From the NCBI GenBank assembly GCA_028875075.1, contig JAPPGF010000031.1:104294-168293 (forward strand): a stretch of DNA of 64,000 nucleotides, in the 5' to 3' direction. This document shows, one piece after another, positions 63,884 through 64,000 of this stretch. Below the pieces are notes generated by a model. It searched no databases, was not told where the DNA came from, and saw nothing but the letters and a program-made list of their open reading frames with translations. This DNA comes from Gemmatimonadota bacterium. GTDB taxonomy: Bacteria; Gemmatimonadota; Gemmatimonadetes; Longimicrobiales; Gaopeijiaceae. A program made the position numbers and the translations under genes. The stretch's first letter is position 1, and every line of letters starts with the position of its first letter.

Positions 63884-64000
<117 letters not shown>

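Overview
The window is about 64 kb of high-GC DNA from a diderm (Gram-negative type) bacterium. The features I rely on are a SusC/SusD outer-membrane uptake pair, LolA, Lnt, GmhB (LPS heptose), a PpiD/SurA-type chaperone, and many GTG and TTG starts with GGAGG-like ribosome sites. SusC/SusD outside Bacteroidota, a SpoIIE-phosphatase/anti-sigma/STAS set, myo-inositol-phosphate synthase, NHL propellers and ankyrin proteins together suggest Gemmatimonadota or a close relative. That placement is inference; no rRNA gene is present to test it.

Layout. 1-10.5 kb is the accessory part: an ankyrin-repeat protein open at the left edge, phosphate acetyltransferase, a TauE/SafE exporter, a TonB 'plug-only' protein, SusD, SusC and an NHL beta-propeller lipoprotein. 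10.9-15.6 kb is a minus-strand operon of valS, an Ig-like lipoprotein and a gmhB-type phosphatase. 16.0-18.3 kb holds three plus-strand genes: a nitroreductase, a YwaF-like membrane protein and a VanX-type D,D-dipeptidase. From 18.4 to 61.7 kb nearly everything is on the minus strand and packed with 1-4 nt overlaps. In transcription order (high to low coordinate) it runs: TPR protein, aroQ, efp, accB, accC, comB, ftsK, lolA, rimO, hemL, a barrel protein, a Gfo/Idh protein, Lnb-like DUF4105 protein, lnt, a half-ferritin, rpmE, prfA, prmC, ylbF-like, inositol-phosphate synthase, tmk, ctpA, obgE, hemW, hrcA, dnaJ, a HIT protein, a broken yqeY, mutS2, dnaG, a zinc-ribbon protein, recJ, rsmD, coaD, STAS, RsbW-like, SpoIIE-like phosphatase, rsmA, a small membrane protein, FAH hydrolase, a TonB-like protein and a sirtuin. 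62.0-63.8 kb is a plus-strand PpiD-like chaperone. The last ~115 bases are nearly pure G and look like a sequencing or assembly artefact.

How the genes work together. The large minus-strand block is mostly housekeeping: fatty-acid synthesis entry (accBC), translation (efp, prfA, prmC, rpmE, rimO, valS, rsmA, rsmD), heme (hemL, hemW), replication and repair (dnaG, recJ, mutS2, tmk, ftsK) and protein quality control (hrcA, dnaJ, ctpA, ppiD). Envelope lipoprotein biology is over-represented: lnt next to an Lnb-like gene, lolA, and several predicted lipoproteins. I found no tRNA, rRNA, CRISPR array, insertion sequence or phage gene. The most unusual items are the Lnb-Lnt pair, the plug-only TonB protein beside SusCD, the two-helix ferritin-like gene, and the yqeY gene with a frameshift plus internal deletion.
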